Source of the DNA: Bidens hawaiensis
Taxonomy: Eukaryota > Streptophyta > Magnoliopsida > Asterales > Asteraceae
NCBI GenBank assembly: GCA_021521415.1
Contig: JAIQDT010000061.1
Location: 2,852,001 to 2,916,000 of the forward strand
Direction: 5' to 3'
DNA: 64,000 nt
In this document: piece after piece, positions 55,660 to 64,000 of the stretch
Layout: each line of letters opens with the position of its first letter
How positions within the stretch are numbered: the first letter of the stretch is position 1
Program-made: the position numbers and the translations under genes
The notes under the pieces: model-generated
What the model was told of the DNA's origin: nothing
Databases searched by the model: none
The model's input: only the letters and a program-made list of their open reading frames with translations

Positions 55660-58179
55660 CTACTGGGGACCCTTCTCATCCTCTGGCTCGCCGCAGAATG
55701 CCTTTACGTGTAGCCTCAAATTGCCTACGCAGTACTCTTCACGCCGATGCGCTTCTATGTAATTCATAATCTCAAAAGATAGATAATCAAAAGCATCGAG
55801 ATCGGCAATATATGCGGCTTGGACGTCTCTCCCATGAAGCATGAAATCGGTAGGCGGGTGATCTTCACGGGCCATGGCATAACCTTCTTCAAAATCGGCC
55901 TTTCGGCCTACCCGCGAAGAACTAATGAGAAGTTTGGCAAGGCAATTCCCAAGTTCCGGTCCATCTTTGATAAGTTCAACGATCTGGGACAAACAAATTC
56001 AAGGATAAGATTCCATGAAGGGAACGAAATGAAAAAGGTAAATACAAAGGTTTACATTGGGGAAGCCATATTTAAGAAGCCAATGCCTCTCAGCAACAAA
56101 TTCTTGGTTTGCCCCTTGCAAACCCTTATTTTCTTCAGAAAGGGCAGAGAAACGCCCGTCCTTCTCCAACAGCCTAGCCTTTAGCCGCCAGATATCTTCA
56201 TCCTGGGCGGATAGGGAGCTATTCTGGACAGAGACCTGTCCTCTAATCTTTTGTTTTTATCCTTGATCGTTTGGAGGGCAACGTCTTTATCTCGAGCTTT
56301 GGCCCATGCAGCATCCCTGGCTTCTTCAGCCTCTTTTAACCAGCGGGCAGCATGAGCCAAGTCCCTCTCCCTAGTGACCTATCCCTAGAACATCTCACGC
56401 CCAGTAGACAAAGCATTAGCTAAATGAAAGCTAAGAGTTTTTACTAGGCTTTCCTGGGTATGAGAATGAATGCGGTCACGCTCGGCGGGAGGGAGGCAGT
56501 GCTCAAAGAAATCTTGGCAAGCATGCGGATCGGAGAACAGCGTGTCATTACCAATATTCCATGAGGGGCGGAAGCTATAAGAGCTTCCTGGAAGTTTTGA
56601 CGGAGAAGCTCGAGAAGAGCTCTCTACCTTCCCACCAGCAGAGACCGGAGGATCCTCAGATATGTTCTCGTGAAACACATCCTCCATCTCTACCACTACC
56701 CCTGAGGTTGGGCACTTGTATCTTTAATAATCTGAGTCTGTGGTTTACACCGAGGAGGCGGTGGAGAAGGAACGATGAATTTCACTGATTTAAAATGCAT
56801 AAAGACAATGGTTAGTCAAAGCAACAACATAGAAATTAATAAAATAAAGATCGTATACCTGCAGGCTCCTCAGTAGTGTTCTCGATGACCCGATCGCGAA
56901 AGCGGGTCCTCTTAACTTCTTGGGGATGGGTTCGACGTCCGCAGTTGTTGATGCCTCCCCTCCAACAGGATCATAGGCAGTGTGAGATGCCTCCCCACCG
57001 GCGGGATCATCGGCGTTCTTGGGTGCCTCTCCACCAGCGGGATCATCGGCGTTAGAAGGTCCACCATGGCCGGATAGGCCAGCAATATCTGCCTTCCTCT
57101 TGCGGGGACGGGCAAGATATGCAATAGTACGCAAAACTCCTGCATAATAACCAGTTGAATTATCAAAGACGTCATCCTTCACAAGATGAGTCTTCACTAG
57201 AAGAATCCTCACTAGAAGAAAGGATGATCGTCCCGTCTGGATGCATAATGGTAAGAGGATGAGGGTTCAGAATGTGCAAACCTTGGGCCACAGCATCCTC
57301 AGTAACCACAGGCTCCAAACGCCCGCGGATAAGAAAACTAAAGTTTCCCTTGTCTTGTTTAGGATCGGCAGCTCCCCCATCTGAAGTGGACGCCGGAACA
57401 TGTCCCCGGCAATTGTATGGATGAGAACTTCAAAAGTTGTGCTCCTCCCTGGAATAGAAGCAAGTAACAAAAATGAAAAATTAATGACAATGAAAAAAGA
57501 ACAACTTACTTTCATCATCCCTGGAAAAATAAGGGATCTAATCTGGGTACTTATAAATTGCAAGAATCCGGGATGAAATCCATTGGAGTGGGAGTCTATG
57601 CCAAGTCATCATACCAGGGCTGGCCCTGAGTTTCAACCACTGGAAGGTTAGAAAATTTCCGGGTCAAGGAGCGGCGGACCATAGGCTCCGGAATGACATC
57701 GGCGTTAATCCAGAAAAACTTGATCTTCCATTCGTGAGCGCTCTGTGGGGGCTCAGTTCCTATTTCCTTCTTCAAAACGGCGCAACTGAACCAGCTCCCG
57801 CGGACCTAGAGCTTATAAATTGCAAGGAAGCGCTCCACCAAAGGCTCTATATTCAGGGCTCGGCAACAGAACTCAAAATGCCGTAGCCTCATGAGCCCAA
57901 AGGGATGTTTCTGGGATAGATGAATCTCAGTAGTAGCAAGAAATTCCCTTAGGAAATTCGTTATTGGCAACCTGAAGTTGCCGGTGGTGAAGTACTCAAC
58001 GTAAAGGGCAATCTTGCCCGCGGAGGATTGTTGGCCGTTGAACCGGCAGCAAGGAACTCCGGTCCCCACTCCGGCGCCAACCCATAAAGGTTGACATAGT
58101 CTTGGTAATCTGCTTCTTTCTAGTTGAACTGGATGTGCTCAACCGTCGATTGTGGCCCCTCTTTCTTCCCACCGGCCAT
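55660..58179 (-). pseudogene. Tat antisense ORF, copy B (putative gypsy-type transposase-like)
   Basis: Starts at an ATG at 58177-58179 (MAGGKKEGPQSTVEHIQFN, then a TAG), then YGLAPEWGPE. At 57806-58069 the conserved core reads YVEYFTTGNFRLPITNFLRE and LMRLRHFEFCCRALNIEPLVERF. WKIKFFWINADVIPE at about 57720-57760 parallels MFFWIREDVV of copy A. Further on come a 12-residue repeat (NADDPAGGEA type, 56946-57053), PRKRKADIAG (a possible basic nuclear signal), a helical region at 56385-56696, and the C-terminal DFMLHGRDVQAAYIADLDAF at 55660-55992. Several short gaps between frames could be introns, but at least one stop is inside the N-terminal block. It is homologous to copy A along its whole length though clearly diverged. 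Confidence 0.75.
56946..57053 (-). repeat. 36-bp coding minisatellite in antisense ORF B
   Basis: Three 36-bp units encode NADDPAGGEAPK, NADDPAGGEASH and TAYDPVGGEAST. The third is more diverged. It lies in an acidic, probably unstructured linker. Confidence 0.82.
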
Positions 58180-58391
58180 AAGTACAGTAGTCCACGGTAG
58201 ACAACGAGCTATGCTGTAATGGCAAAATCACAGCAAAAGATGGAGAAGATGGAGAGTTTTCACGAGAAATTTTTGCAAGTAAACCGATAATAAAACGCTC
58301 ACTTCGTTTTTATACGCATCGTAAGATATAAATGGATACAGCTCCCCTTTATGTCATCCTCCAATCAAAAGACGACACAGTAGGCGGGAAC
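58180..58391. other. 5' flank of antisense ORF B / Tat 3' untranslated region
   Basis: Non-coding. It includes GATGGAGAAGATGGAGAG (purine-rich, 58239-58256) and ends at a purine-rich GTAGGCGGGAA (58380-58390) that could be the polypurine tract before the 3' LTR. Confidence 0.45.
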
Positions 58392-59384
58392 TGATAAAAC
58401 ACAAAATGATTTTGAATCAGCCACCTAAAAATACGTGCAAACATCTCGAGTGTCACCCATGACAAGACTCAGACAGAATCGTCACATTTCAAACGGCGAA
58501 ACAGTAATCCTAGTCCAGAAGTGATGGAAAAAATCCGCGGATCAACAAACAAACCACACCAAAGGGATAGAGTAGTGAGTCCATAATTCCACCCGCGACA
58601 TCGCATCACGGAAGAAACAATGGATTAGGGGGATATATAGAGGTAGGGTAGTGAAACTACCCACAGACCCTCTAATACAATCCGCGGATTACCATTGAAT
58701 ATCCGCCAGAGGAACCCGCGGGCCAGAACACCACTTGTAGTCATGATAATGGGATGTAGGGTAGTAAAGTTATCCGCAGTTCCAAAGATACGCCGCGCGG
58801 GTCTCCAGCACAACCCGCGGATTACCATTGAGCATCAGCGGAAGGAACCCACGAGCCACACAATGGAATCATCACGCACATGGTCCCCACGTGATATGGA
58901 AGAGCAGTAGTAACAAACTAATTCTAGAAGATTTCCTCAAATATTCCCTGATAGCGACATCAACCAATGGAAAGATGACACCTGGACACCTGGTAACTTC
59001 CCCAAACGTGGCCAGGCTGTCACATCCTATTAGCTCTCAACACGTGTCCATTCATGTAGAAAAGGAATATCTTGATAGTGACAACTCCACCAATCACCTT
59101 CCCCCAACTTCGGCTATAAATACTGAGGTAGTCTCTTTAAGGTATTCATTAACTCCCACGTGCTCTACGAAATTACTTGTATTCATACTCTCCGATCAGT
59201 ACAATACTTATTCTCACGCCGGAGGATGGTTACGGAAGACCCTCATCGTGTCCTTCCCGTGACGAAACTCACGGTAATCTGTTTTGCGGGCATCTTGCAG
59301 GAATCTGACCTCATCGTACTCAGTGGACTCACACTAGGGGAAAACTCAGATCTGAACTATCCAGTTCGATCTAGTGTTTCTTTA
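58392..59384 (+). mobile_element. Tat element, 3' LTR (start uncertain)
   Basis: The right end matches the 5' LTR exactly in position (TAGTGTTTCTTTA, ending at 59384). A TATA box CTATAAATACT lies at 59114. The start at TGATAAAACAC is chosen because a purine-rich tract precedes it; this is a guess. U3 contains two related blocks with GTAGGGTAGT and CCGCGGATTACCATTGA (58650-58700 and 58752-58836). Confidence 0.6.
59112..59122 (+). promoter_or_regulatory. TATA box of the Tat LTR promoter
   Basis: GGCTATAAATA in the U3/R part of the 3' LTR. Transcription would start about 30 bp downstream, near the point where the truncated 5' LTR homology begins (59139). Confidence 0.65.
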
Positions 59385-59718
59385 GTACTAGATGAGGATT
59401 GGAGTGATGAGAAGGGGTATAATCCGGATTTTAATAACGTAATGGAAACCATTGTTGTTGATTTGGTCTAGGGGTTTAATGAATGAATGATTGATGAAGC
59501 AAGTGGCAATGAAGTTCGTAAGAGGGATGCAGCGTATGATAAGCTAGTAAGTAGTAAGTAATTGGTGTACGCTGTATGTATGATGTGAAATATGTTATTT
59601 TGTGAATGGTGTTGCGTGGCTTAACGAAAACTGTTTGTTTGTTATTGTTGGTTACTTTATCCACTTGTACAACATATATGTCACCGTTGAAATAGCTTTA
59701 GAAGAATGTAGTAGATTT
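59385..59718 (+). other. Flanking DNA with short acidic open frame
   Basis: Immediately after the Tat 3' LTR an open frame encodes LDEDWSDEKGYNPDFNNVME and ends at a TAG at about 59470. It could be the last exon of a host gene invaded by the element, since the tail is acidic and the sequence after the stop looks like a 3' untranslated region. I do not recognise the family. Confidence 0.35.
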
Positions 59719-60411
59719 ATGTCTGTCTTGTATGGGTGTGAAGAGATAGGGTCCTACATCAATTCACGGGACCAACTAAACCATAAGATGGTCTTGGATC
59801 ACACCTGCGACTCTAACCTTATTATCATGTAAAACGCCCACTGGCAGAAGACCTGTCAATTACAAAGAAGGCAAACAGTACATAACAGTTAGTCTTTGGG
59901 CCAATCACAATCCAAGATTTCTTAAGAGCAACAACCAAGACAACAAAAGAAATGGTGACTGCATGTTAAGCCAATCACAGGACGCCAACACTGTACCTCC
60001 AAGTAATGGTCGTCTATCTCAGCCATCTGCCACGACCAATCAAAGGTCTTGTATGTGCTCTCCCACAAGATTAGAAGGTTCTACTAATATGACAACTTGG
60101 TCAGTCCTTTTCTACCACCCCGATTATAAATACCATACTTGAACCAACGGTTTAAGGATCGTGATCTTTCACTTTCACTTGTTATTCCTTAGAAATAGCA
60201 ATAATGATTCTCACGCCGGAGGGTGGCTACGAGAAGAACCCCCTCCCCCAATTCCCTTTCTCGTAACAAGCTCACAGCGTTCCCTTTGTAGGTTGAGTAC
60301 CATCAAAACTTGTGTGATCAGATCAAACCCTAAACTCGAGACTTTAGGCTTAACCTCTATGTTTAACTTGTGTTTAACCTCTAGACAAAACTAGTGTTTC
60401 TTCACAATGTC
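59719..60411 (+). mobile_element. Probable solo Tat LTR with target duplication ATGTC
   Basis: LTR 59724-60406 (683 bp) runs TGTCTTGTATGG...GTGTTTCTTCACA, flanked by ATGTC at 59719-59723 and 60407-60411. The interior parallels the Tat LTR: TATA box GATTATAAATACC at about 60122, then TTCTCACGCCGGAGGGTGGC, then CTAGTGTTTCTTCA at the end. The left edge rests on the TG plus the duplication, so it is less certain than the right edge. Confidence 0.68.
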
Positions 60412-61689
60412 TCTTAGTTTGGGTTTTCGCATGGTTTTAATAGTTTTTAAATTGAACCAAGTTTAAAGTTGTTAAAACTAAACTGAAAACCAAAAACTAG
60501 TTTGATGTGATATTAGTTTCAAGTCAAATACCTAAATTATCACTAGATGAGTGTTTATTGGTTTGGATTTCTTGGTTTCACCAGTTTTGTAATTTGTTAA
60601 ACGTATAAATGGTTGCACAAATAGAAAAATCCATATCTCACTATATGTAACATGGGTTCTCGGTTTTCACCAACTTGAGTTTTTATATAACCGAAATTAA
60701 ATATGTAATTTGGTTTGGTTTTAAGCAGCTTTGTACCGGTTTTCGGATCAATCGGTTTGAATCAAATATTGAACAATCCGGTTTCTCTAAGGGTAATAAA
60801 TAAAAAGCCTAACAAATTGCTGGTTGGGGCATGCGTCACACGAGTTCGAGTTAATAAGTGTGTGGTTTTGAGCTAATATGGGTGTCGGACAAAGTGAGTT
60901 TGTGTTAAACCGACATTGTTATATTATTGTTGGAACCTATTCCAGATGACCGGGGAAGACTCCTAACGATTACAAGAATGGGATCAAATGCTTAATAAAG
61001 TGAAAGTATATTGTATTGAGTGTGTATGAATTACAAATGTTTACTCCTCCTCTATTTATAGAAAGGAGTGTTTATACATATAATCCGATGGTTTATCTCT
61101 TCCGGCCGAATCCCTTGGTCCGATCTTCTTTCCCTTGGGCCTTGCTAATCCGAAGATCTTTATCTCCTGGTTACTGCTTCCTATCACGGGTCACGCGTAC
61201 CTCGGGCCATCCACCGGATCGGACGTGCTTCATGGAGCTTCCCTCGCAAATGGTTTTCCCTCTCAAACCGTCTTCTAGAATCTCTTATGCTATTAGGCTT
61301 GCCTTTATTGGGCCTTGTTCGGATTGTTGGGCTAGGGCCTGCCCATGAGACCATCTTATGGGTAGGCTCTTCAAGTCACCCCAGTCTATTGTTCTCGTTA
61401 TTTATGACGAGGACTATAGACTCGTCTTGCCTTTCCCGATCCTTTCCTTGTTGTTCTGTTATTGGGCTCCTTTGGTTACCTATTTCATGTCCATTCTACT
61501 TTCCTTTCTTGGCCCACTTGAAGGTCCGGCCCAACCTCCTTTGATTTGAATTTTGACAGTTTTACCATGCTAATTATTAACCACCTCCTTACTTATCCTT
61601 TCACCATTATTGATCTTCTCTTCCTCCGATAGTTCTCCGGCGATTTCTCCTCTCTACTCAGGTTTGTTATCTTCCTCTTTTACTTCATT
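60412..61689. other. Intergenic DNA, possible minus-strand LTR fragment
   Basis: 60412-60900 is AT-rich with AACCGG/GGTTTTCGG motifs and no gene. From about 60920 (TGTTGGAACCTATTCC) the sequence has CTATTTATAGAAAGG (61053) and GGGCCTTG-rich DNA, compatible with the LTR of a minus-strand Tat element whose antisense ORF begins at 61690. No matching second end was found. Confidence 0.4.
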
Positions 61690-61937
61690 ATGAGTCGCGA
61701 CGGTCGCTCTACCATTACCTCCACCATGTCCTCCGTCAGAAAGGCTTCCCTGTGTTCAACTTACCATATTCCTTTATCACTGTCCCATTCCCTTCCTGGG
61801 CCAGGTGACGCGGCCTGTAGTCACCCTGGATTTATTGCTCTGTATGCGAAGAATCTTGAGTTTGCAAACATTCGTTACCCGTTAACTGAATTTCAATTGG
61901 CCTTACTGAAACATAATCGATTATGCTTCTCTCAAGT
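61690..61937 (+). pseudogene. N-terminal fragment of a third putative gypsy-type transposase-like ORF
   Basis: Starts MSRDGRSTITSTMSSVRKAS and continues YHIPLSLSHSLPGPGDAACS, HPGFIALYAKNLEFANIRYP and LTEFQLALLKHNRLCFSQV, the classic N-terminal part of this plant family. It is the same fold region as the 'FRLPITNFLRE...HLSQ' block in antisense ORFs A and B, but in a different subfamily and on the opposite strand. It is cut at 61937 by the LTR that starts TGTCACACCC. The remainder is not found in the window. Confidence 0.8.
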
Positions 61938-63050
61938 TGTCACACCCGGCCCTGAACGGCGGAAACAGCCGGGCGCGCGCGAGTGGGGATTGATAATTAA
62001 GCACGGGCCATTGCAAACATTCAAAGTAAGATTTTCATTGCGCATGAAATGTTTAATACAAATACATTACATTGTTTAAAAATTACATAAAAACATCCAA
62101 GTATAAAAACTGTTGAAGATTTCCACGCCATATCCCCTTGCGCGGCGGGTACAACCACGCGCATCGAAGGGATAGAACTAAAATCTTCCAAAAAGCTAGT
62201 TTTAGATGTTCAGCGTGAGGTGCTCTAAGTGTGACTCCATGCGCTACCTAGTTATCTCCTGAAAGACACGTAAAACATTTGAATCAGTATAAACTGAGTG
62301 AGTTCACAAGTTTTAGTAACTTGATAAATCGTATTGCATCATAGTCTTGGCGAAAATCATATTGAAACACATTTCTGATTTCATGTCTAAACATATGCTT
62401 GATAAACCGTATGAAAACATAGATCTGACAACATATTTCTGATAGAACCGTTCCGCGGGTTACGCGCGAACGTTTCTGGAAAACGAGCTCGTCCATGCAA
62501 AGTGGCGCTGCCACTACGAGCTAAAATAATGTAATACCTTCCGGCGGGTTACGCGTGGACATTTCTGAAAATCCGTGCTCGTCTATGCAAAGAGGCGTTG
62601 CCCCTACGAGCTAATCAATAATACCGTCCCGCGGGTTACGCGCGGACGTTGTGCCGGAAAACAAGGCGCTCGTCCATGCAAAGAGGTGCGACCCCTACGA
62701 GCGGGCTCAATCCCATAGTACTGCCCCATGACCATACTAGGCACTCGTCCATGCAAAGAGGTGCGACCCCTACGAGTGGGTTGATCAAACCAGCAGTCCC
62801 TACCCTTAGAGTTCCAATGGTACAGTGATCACTTACTCGAATTCTGGCGCACATACATCGTAAACCATAGATAACCGTTTGCATTGCTCATCATGAAACA
62901 TAATTTAAACACAATCGTTTGCATAACTTGTAAGTATACCATGATAAATCGTAATTTAAGTACGTGTCCCTCGCCCCGAAAACAGTTTAAAAATAGTGAA
63001 AATAGTGAAAATAGGGGCGAATCAAGTTAGTAAAGGTTCAATGGAACTCA
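61938..63050 (-). mobile_element. LTR of another giant-LTR (chromovirus-like) element, right end unclear
   Basis: Plus strand begins TGTCACACCCGGCCCTG. Modules CTCCTGAAAGACACGTAAAAC and AAACTGAGTGAGTTCACAAG parallel CCTGAAAATCAAGC and GCTGAGTGAGTTCACA of the array LTRs, implying minus orientation. It includes four GC-rich tandem units. The end is not defined; by about 63050 the sequence belongs to a different element. Confidence 0.6.
62440..62785. repeat. GC-rich tandem units inside the 61938 LTR
   Basis: Four degenerate 80-100-bp units carry CGCGGGTTACGCGCG, CTCGTCCATGCAAAGAGG and CCCCTACGAGC motifs at about 62450, 62536, 62625 and 62740 (the last shortened). They occupy the same relative place as the CCGAGTAAT block of the array LTRs. 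Confidence 0.85.
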
Positions 63051-63183
63051 AGGCGTGGGACTGAATTCACTTGGGAAAGAGAAGATCAAATGCGCCAGAA
63101 ATACCCATACCTCTTTCAAAGCATGGCTCCTGCCAGCAACGTCTCCTAAATTTCGATACGAAATACTCTTAACAGGGGGAGAA
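63051..63183 (+). mobile_element. 3' end of a chromovirus-like internal region with polypurine tract
   Basis: AAATTTCGATACGAAATACTC followed by AACAGGGGGAGAATG is the typical plant chromovirus 3' end: the AATTTCGGGACGAAATTT-like box, then the polypurine tract. The coding part has been lost, and the left limit is approximate. Confidence 0.65.
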
Positions 63184-64000
63184 TGTGACACCAGGTAATT
63201 TCCCAATCCTATAAATTAGGTGATTGTGAATTTTATGCGCGCTATGTTAGAATCAGCGCGGGCATTTGTTATATGCGCCCTGCGCGAGCGCGCTATGTTA
63301 GTCAGCGCGGGCATGTTATGTGCGCCCTGCGCGAGCGCGCTATGTTAGAATCAGCGCGGGTATTTGTTATGTGCACCCTGCGCGAGCGCGCCATGTTAAG
63401 AACCAGCGTGGGCATATGTTATATGCGCCATGCGCGAGTGTTTTGGTTTTATGTTTCCATAACTTTAGATTGTCTAATGGGTTGACCGTCCCGCATGATG
63501 CTAAGGCGGGTGCATCCCAAAACGTTTATGCGCATGCGGAAAGGGAACTAACCTCCCCGCATGGCGGGAACATTGAGAGCTAGTTTGTCTGAAGCTCCAA
63601 GATGGAATTGACTTCAACATGACTGATCACTATGTTGAAATACCAAGACCACCTGGAGAATCTACAAATGAAACTCAATGTCCCTAACTGCAAAAAGGTT
63701 ACGCACCTACCCACAGCAAAGAAATGTCCTTCACGCAGAAAGCTATGCGCACAAAGTTATACGCGCAGAACACTTAGTATATTCTCCAGATGTAATGAGA
63801 TTATTCCCGCCCAAAAGGAAACAGTAGCCTGTTTCAGAGATTTCCACTTTTTACTGTACAACTGACAAAAGCACCTGAAAAAGCACACTGTAACATGAAA
63901 AGTCAACTGTCAGCCACCCTACTCCCACCAACCACAGACCTGCATGTCCTGTCCAAATCAAATCAGAATCTTTTATCCACTCCTCCACTTTTAAATAAAT
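63184..64000 (+). mobile_element. 3' LTR of a chromovirus-like element, runs off the window
   Basis: Begins TGTGACACCAGGTAATTTCC directly after the polypurine tract. It includes the 51-bp GC-rich minisatellite and continues to the window edge. No LTR end is seen. Short frames such as 63632-63865 are not credible genes. Confidence 0.65.
63237..63440. repeat. 51-bp GC-rich minisatellite, four units
   Basis: Units start at 63237, 63288, 63335 and 63386 with lengths 51, 47, 51 and about 55. Each has GCGCGCTATGTTAG, CAGCGCGGGCAT, TTATATGCGCCC and TGCGCGA. Each unit is internally palindromic around GCGCGC/CAGCGCGG, so single strands could fold. Arg-rich peptides from this tract are artefacts. Confidence 0.92.

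Larger units (their letters stand above)
34245..59384 (+). mobile_element. Tat-lineage Ty3/gypsy element, nested and decayed
   Basis: Plus-strand element from a truncated 5' LTR (34245-34492) to a 3' LTR ending at 59384. Order: gag, protease, RT, RNase H, archaeal-type RNase H, integrase, then two antisense ORFs. The second RNase H and the antisense extra ORFs are hallmarks of the Tat lineage. Removing the three nested insertions leaves about 13.1 kb. Every coding part has stops or frameshifts. No target duplication can be assessed because the 5' LTR has lost its outer part. Confidence 0.88.

Noticed and set aside
63273..63583. Arg-rich open frames 63273-63485 and 63320-63583
   Set aside because: They arise from the 51-bp GC-rich repeat in two frames, and each unit gives the same peptide.

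Overview
The window is repeat-dominated DNA from a flowering plant. The evidence is Ty3/gypsy LTR retrotransposons of three plant lineages (Athila, Tat and a chromovirus-like family), plant-type primer-binding sites (tRNA-Asp and initiator-Met), and decayed pieces of plant genes (amino-acid permease, FORKED/VAN3-binding-like). A eudicot is likely; an asterid such as Asteraceae is my guess from the style of the Tat antisense ORFs, without proof. I see no intact host gene, RNA gene or CRISPR array.

Layout. (1) 1-3697: AT-rich DNA with a CATA microsatellite, small tandem arrays and no recognisable gene. (2) 3698-25170: a large tandem duplication. Unit 1 (3698-13364) and unit 2 (13365-about 25170) each hold a decayed FORKED-like gene fragment, an array of giant LTRs alternating with roughly 590-bp internal segments, a short filler and the edge of an Athila LTR. 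The junction carries a 4-bp microhomology (ATAA). Unit 2 is longer by one 2,138-bp LTR-plus-internal repeat, made by unequal crossover between neighbouring LTRs; the switch maps to a 13-bp tract at 19038-19050. (3) 24137-32175: Athila-derived element 1 on the minus strand. It has gag and protease, but the protease is joined directly to the C-terminus of integrase; reverse transcriptase, RNase H and the integrase core are missing. (4) 33216-34244: a broken amino-acid permease gene. (5) 34245-59384: a decayed Tat-lineage element on the plus strand. It has gag, protease, RT, RNase H, a second (archaeal-type) RNase H and integrase, followed by two tandem antisense ORFs resembling the putative gypsy-type transposase family. 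Three insertions interrupt it, each with a perfect 5-bp target-site duplication: Athila element 2 (37758-45635, GGAAG), a reverse solo Athila LTR (46300-48061, AATGC) and a solo chromovirus-like LTR (52561-54954, ATTAA). (6) 59385-64000: a probable solo Tat LTR, a second antisense-ORF fragment, an LTR with GC-rich tandem units, and the 3' end of another chromovirus-like element running off the window.

The most unusual items are the Athila derivative with the same protease-to-integrase-tail junction in two separate insertions (a non-autonomous family presumably mobilised in trans), the giant-LTR/mini-internal array expanding by inter-LTR crossover inside a recent segmental duplication, and the duplicated antisense ORF in the Tat element. 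The insertions give a relative order: the Tat element is oldest, the Athila and solo-LTR insertions into it are younger, and the tandem duplication postdates Athila element 1 because its right breakpoint lies inside that element's LTR.
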